Positions 61,039 through 64,000 of a stretch of 64,000 bases of DNA are shown piece after piece. Source of the DNA: Syntrophales bacterium (GTDB lineage Bacteria; Desulfobacterota; Syntrophia; Syntrophales; UBA2210); NCBI GenBank assembly GCA_023228425.1, contig JALOBE010000009.1, positions 23,591 to 87,590 on the forward strand. Direction: 5' to 3'. Position 1 is the stretch's first letter; each line of letters starts with the position of its first letter. The notes below the pieces were generated by a model. The model was not told the origin of the DNA, did not search any database, and worked only from the letters and a program-made list of their open reading frames with translations. Both the position numbers and the translations under genes were made by a program.

Positions 61039-62820
61039 ATGGGAGAAAAAGCAAAACATCTGTTACAGCGGACGGTGCTTTCGATGATGCGTGAAATCAC
61101 CTTGCCCTTGGAAGAGCTTTTCAACCTCTTTGCCGGGATCATTCAGGCCGGCCTGCGGAATCCCGGGGCAACCGCCGTGCGGATCGAATATGACGGAACC
61201 GTCGGGACCGCCGGTATGTGGAAGGGATCACCCCGGGCACGGGCGGCCCGGGCAATTACCGCCGAGGGTCGAACCCTGACGGTAACCACTGACCGGCCGG
61301 AAGGAGCGGTCATGGAAGGCGGGCTTCCATCCCCCGCGGCTGAGAAAGAACTGCTTGCCCTCTTTGCGGCCCGTCTTGCCGCGGTGATAGACATTCGCGC
61401 CGCCCACCGCCTTCTCCAGGAAACACTGAACCGATACCTGTCGATCGTCGATGACGGCAGTGCCGAAGAACGATGTTCCGATGAAACGGGCCTGGAAGAG
61501 TACAGGATCGAGACCACGGGTAAGGAAGGAATTGAACGCCACATTCAGGTCTGGCGGAACCCCCTCGTCCGGGACGGCGAAGAGCGCTACCAGGTACTGT
61601 ACGAGGACATCACCCGGCGCAAACAGGCCGAAGAAGAACGGGAAGCGGCCCTGACCGAGTTGCGCCGTTCACAGGGTATTCTGGAAAGTATCATTGAGTT
61701 TCTTCCCGACGCCACCTTTGTCATCGACAGGGAAGGAACGGTCATCGCCTGGAACCGGGCCATGGAGAACCTTACCGGAGTTCCGGCCGGCGATATGCTG
61801 GGCAGGGGAGACCACGTGTATGCCCCGGTCTTTTACGGTGAAATAAAACCCATGCTGATCGATATCGCCCTTCTCCCCGAGCTTGAAGGCCGGACAGACC
61901 ATGCCCGGATCGACCGGAAGGGTGATGTCTTTTACGCGGAAGCCCTGACACCCGCCCTGCCGAAGGGGGATGTGTACTTAACGGCCACGGCATCGGTGCT
62001 TCGCGACACGGAAGGGACCGTCATCGGTGCCGTTGAATGTTTCAGGAACGAGACGGAACGCAAAAAACTGGAAGAAAGGATCCAGCAGACGGAGAAGATG
62101 ATCTCCCTGAGCCGCGTATCGACGGGAGTCGCCCACGAAATCCTCAACCCCCTGGGCATCATTTCCCTGGCACTACAGCGGGTGAAAACCCTGGGGGACC
62201 TTTCTCCCGACGTACTCGAGGAACTGGATGTCTGTGCGCGCCAGGTGGAACGTATCGCCCGTATAGCCGACGGGCTGAAGCAGTATGCCCGCTCTTCCAG
62301 CGAGGCCATGGCGCCCGCTGACATCAACGATATCATCGACGGCGTTCTCAGAATGTACCGGTTACAGCTTAAAATTGAAGAAATGACAACGGATCTGCAC
62401 TACAGCCCCGGTCTTCCTTCCATACCGCTCAACAGGGAAAAAATGGAGCAGGTACTGATAAATCTCTTTTCCAATGCCCTGGGGGCAATGGAAGGCAAGG
62501 AGGACAGGCTGCTGTCGGTACGCACCGAACACCGTCGCCACGACGATGGAGAATATCTGAGGATCGTTATTTCCGACAACGGCACGGGCATACGGAAAAA
62601 GGATCTGGGCCGCATATTCGATCCATTCTATACCACCCGTGCACCGGGAAGGGGAACAGGCATGGGGCTTTCCATATCACAGGGCATCATCCGCCGGCAC
62701 GGCGGTCGTATCTGGGCACAAAACAACAGGTGGGGAGGGGCATCATTTTTCATAGAGCTTCCCGTGACGGGGGAGGGGTGCCGCGGCATGGACTCGAAAC
62801 CGGAAAGGAGTGACCTGTGA
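61039..62820 (+). CDS. PAS-containing soluble histidine kinase
   Basis: 593 residues; ATG at 61039 behind AAAGGGGA. No clear membrane helix, so probably cytoplasmic. The first ~190 residues are an unrecognised sensor region with GAF-like character; a PAS domain follows at about 215-330 (SIIEFLPDATFVIDREGTVI). The dimerisation domain has the phospho-acceptor His in STGVAHEILNPLGII (about 365). The ATPase domain has NLFSNALGAM (N box), ISDNGTGI and GRGTGMGLS. The stop overlaps the next start, so the receiver is its partner. Confidence 0.9.
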   Translation: MGEKAKHLLQRTVLSMMREITLPLEELFNLFAGIIQAGLRNPGATAVRIEYDGTVGTAGMWKGSPRARAARAITAEGRTLTVTTDRPEGAVMEGGLPSPAAEKELLALFAARLAAVIDIRAAHRLLQETLNRYLSIVDDGSAEERCSDETGLEEYRIETTGKEGIERHIQVWRNPLVRDGEERYQVLYEDITRRKQAEEEREAALTELRRSQGILESIIEFLPDATFVIDREGTVIAWNRAMENLTGVPAGDMLGRGDHVYAPVFYGEIKPMLIDIALLPELEGRTDHARIDRKGDVFYAEALTPALPKGDVYLTATASVLRDTEGTVIGAVECFRNETERKKLEERIQQTEKMISLSRVSTGVAHEILNPLGIISLALQRVKTLGDLSPDVLEELDVCARQVERIARIADGLKQYARSSSEAMAPADINDIIDGVLRMYRLQLKIEEMTTDLHYSPGLPSIPLNREKMEQVLINLFSNALGAMEGKEDRLLSVRTEHRRHDDGEYLRIVISDNGTGIRKKDLGRIFDPFYTTRAPGRGTGMGLSISQGIIRRHGGRIWAQNNRWGGASFFIELPVTGEGCRGMDSKPERSDL

Positions 62821-63185
62821 AGCGATTGCTCATTGTAGATGATGAAACTGAAATACCGAGGCTGCTGGAGCTGCACATGGCGGCACGGGGATACGATGTT
62901 TACACGGCTTTCGAAGGGACGGAGGCCCTGAAGAAGGTACGGGCCGTCCTCCCCGATGTCGTTCTGCTCGACATCGTCATGCCGGGGAGAGGCGGCATCG
63001 AGGTGCTGAAAGAAATAAAAAAGATCGGATCTCACATAGCGGTCGTCATGATGACCGCCGTCATCGACGACCAGATGATGGAAACGGCACTTCAGTCAGG
63101 AGCCGATGGGTACGTGATCAAGCCCTTCGACCTGTGCACCATGGTAAACGAAGTCCGTGAAGCAATCGATCGCTATATCGCCTGA
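62817..63185 (+). CDS. Single-domain response regulator receiver
   Basis: 122 residues. Acidic pair in LLIVDDETE, phospho-acceptor Asp in VVLLDIVMPG, Thr in VVMMTAVID and Lys in GYVIKPFD. No output domain, so it acts in a relay or by protein contact. ATGA overlap with the kinase. May pass the signal to a separate regulator such as the NarL-type protein at 53663. Confidence 0.92.
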   Translation: MKRLLIVDDETEIPRLLELHMAARGYDVYTAFEGTEALKKVRAVLPDVVLLDIVMPGRGGIEVLKEIKKIGSHIAVVMMTAVIDDQMMETALQSGADGYVIKPFDLCTMVNEVREAIDRYIA

Positions 63186-63191
63186 AATCAC

Positions 63192-63836
63192 TCAGATGAT
63201 CGATCTGAGCGTTTCCAGACCTGAATAGAAAAAATACGCTGAAAATACAATCAGGAGCGTGGCGCACACTCCAATAAGGCCCCGGTAAAGGCGGTCGGTG
63301 AGGAAGCGCCTTCCACCCGCCACGGCGGCGGAAACGGTGGAATACCATGCCAGGTCCGCCAGGATGTGACCGGAGAAAAAGAAAGCGACCCCCCAGAAAC
63401 CGAACTGCCAAGAGTACAGTATGTACCCGAGGCCGATCGTCGCCCACCAGATGAACCAGTAGGGGTTGGCTACGCTCATGGCTATGCCGGTTACCATCGG
63501 ATGACGCCCCCGGTCGCGGGTTTTTTCCCATGACAGGCTCAGAGAGGGCAGGGAGCGGAACATTCCGAAAGCCATCCAGAAGAGAATGACCGATCCCACC
63601 AGGGCCGTAGTCGCGAACACCGACGGCAGCTTAATAAATGGCGCCAATCCGAGCAGGAGGGCGATGACAAGCCCCAGTTCCAGAACGGCATGACCGGCAA
63701 TCATCAACGGCCCCGCCACGAACCCCCGCCGTGAACTCTCGCTGATCGTGGCGGTCAGCAACGGCCCGGGCATCAGGGCACCGGAAAGGGCGATCACAAA
63801 GGACGACCCGAAAATGGCGAAAAGAGTGGTCGGCAT
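63192..63836 (-). CDS. LysE/RhtB-family exporter
   Basis: 214 residues, six transmembrane helices. GALMPGPLLTATISESSRRG is the family's N-terminal motif; NPYWFIWWATIG is the second conserved block. LysE-like proteins export amino acids or small metabolites. The gene converges on the receiver gene with 6 bp between stops; an inverted repeat CTCAGAT/ATCTGAG (63191-63209) overlaps its end. Confidence 0.87.
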   Translation of the reverse strand: MPTTLFAIFGSSFVIALSGALMPGPLLTATISESSRRGFVAGPLMIAGHAVLELGLVIALLLGLAPFIKLPSVFATTALVGSVILFWMAFGMFRSLPSLSLSWEKTRDRGRHPMVTGIAMSVANPYWFIWWATIGLGYILYSWQFGFWGVAFFFSGHILADLAWYSTVSAAVAGGRRFLTDRLYRGLIGVCATLLIVFSAYFFYSGLETLRSII

Positions 63837-63956
63837 GTTGAACCCCTGTCCAGGACGGCTTCGTGCAAGGTTCTTAAACCCAGATTTTCCATTAGCAGAT
63901 TTTGGTCATAATAGATAGCGTTAGTCGCTTTTAGTTGTGAGATTATCCTGAGTATG

Positions 63957-63977
63957 TTCTAATGGAAACCATTAGAA
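63957..63977. promoter_or_regulatory. Palindrome upstream of the LysE-family gene
   Basis: TTCTAATGG, AAA, CCATTAGAA: perfect 9-bp arms. A half-match, TTCCATTAG, occurs at about 63887-63895, 70 bp away. A dimeric regulator site or a transposon-related sequence are both possible. 63837-63956 holds no gene. Confidence 0.45.
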
Positions 63978-64000
63978 ATAGGGTTTTGATTTCAGCGTGT

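Noticed and set aside
1..64000. tRNA, rRNA or other standard RNA genes
   Set aside because: I looked for T-loop and acceptor-stem patterns and for rRNA signatures and saw none, but a covariance-model search was not possible.

Overview
The window looks like a chromosomal segment of an anaerobic, probably syntrophic or fermentative member of the former Deltaproteobacteria (Desulfobacterota, Syntrophales-like). This is inferred from gene content: two [FeFe] hydrogenases with hydE, hydF and hydG, an Fe(II) uptake operon (feo), a heterodisulfide-reductase-like Fe-S protein, a QueG-like corrinoid/Fe-S enzyme, an ActP/VC_2705-type organic-acid symporter with its usual DUF294/exonuclease partners, and many short dispersed repeats. 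I found no tRNA, rRNA, CRISPR array, prophage or plasmid functions.

Layout. 1-10.1 kb: a 5'-truncated sensor-like protein fused to a DnaQ-type exonuclease, a cNMP/CBS/DUF294 regulator, and an operon (DUF4212 small subunit, sodium:solute symporter, Yip1-like membrane protein) present as two direct 2.73-kb copies. The copies differ at only four noted positions, all near the ends, and have unrelated upstream regions. 10.3-25.1 kb: mostly monocistronic enzymes and envelope proteins: Fe-S protein, methyltransferase, SGNH hydrolase, amidohydrolase, DUF4185-like lipoprotein, chalcone-isomerase-like protein, M23 peptidase, flavoprotein, phasin-like/winged-helix protein, exported methyltransferase, lipoprotein, QueG-like protein and RlpA. 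25.4-29.7 kb: iron-regulated feo operon (DtxR-FeoA fusion, FeoA, FeoB, Cys-rich membrane protein, small protein), closed by a strong terminator. 29.7-30.8 kb: a frameshifted outer-membrane gene and a decayed IS4-type transposase. 30.8-39.4 kb (all minus strand): exported [FeFe] hydrogenase with Tat small subunit and cytochrome b, then a larger multi-cluster [FeFe] hydrogenase, a decayed hydrogenase-linked regulator, hydF, hydG, a small unknown gene and hydE. 39.4-41.1 kb: transposase remnants and a 151-bp repeat. 41.4-53.2 kb: divergent metK behind a structured leader, a 42-bp-repeat coiled-coil gene, a BrkB/YihY protein, an unusual GAPDH, a 1.4-kilo-residue PPDK-like protein and an enoyl-CoA hydratase-family enzyme. 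53.6-63.2 kb: a surface-structure locus flanked by signalling genes. 63.2-64 kb: a LysE-family exporter and a palindrome.

How the genes work together. Iron uptake (feo), the H-cluster maturases and two hydrogenases form a coherent H2-metabolism block. The symporter operon with its DUF294 and exonuclease partners fits regulated uptake of acetate-like substrates. The most novel-looking assembly is 54.96-60.93 kb: a secreted subunit, a DUF916-like periplasmic protein, a large usher-like beta-rich protein with carboxypeptidase-regulatory-like C-terminal domains, and a Gly-rich secreted protein whose C-terminus resembles the subunit. It has the logic of a chaperone-usher or WxL/DUF916 surface system, and a NarL-type regulator lies upstream and a histidine kinase/receiver pair downstream.

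Four families of short dispersed repeats (a perfect-TIR MITE-like element, two other mobile-looking families, and a GTCATTTCGA-type array) fill most long intergenic gaps.
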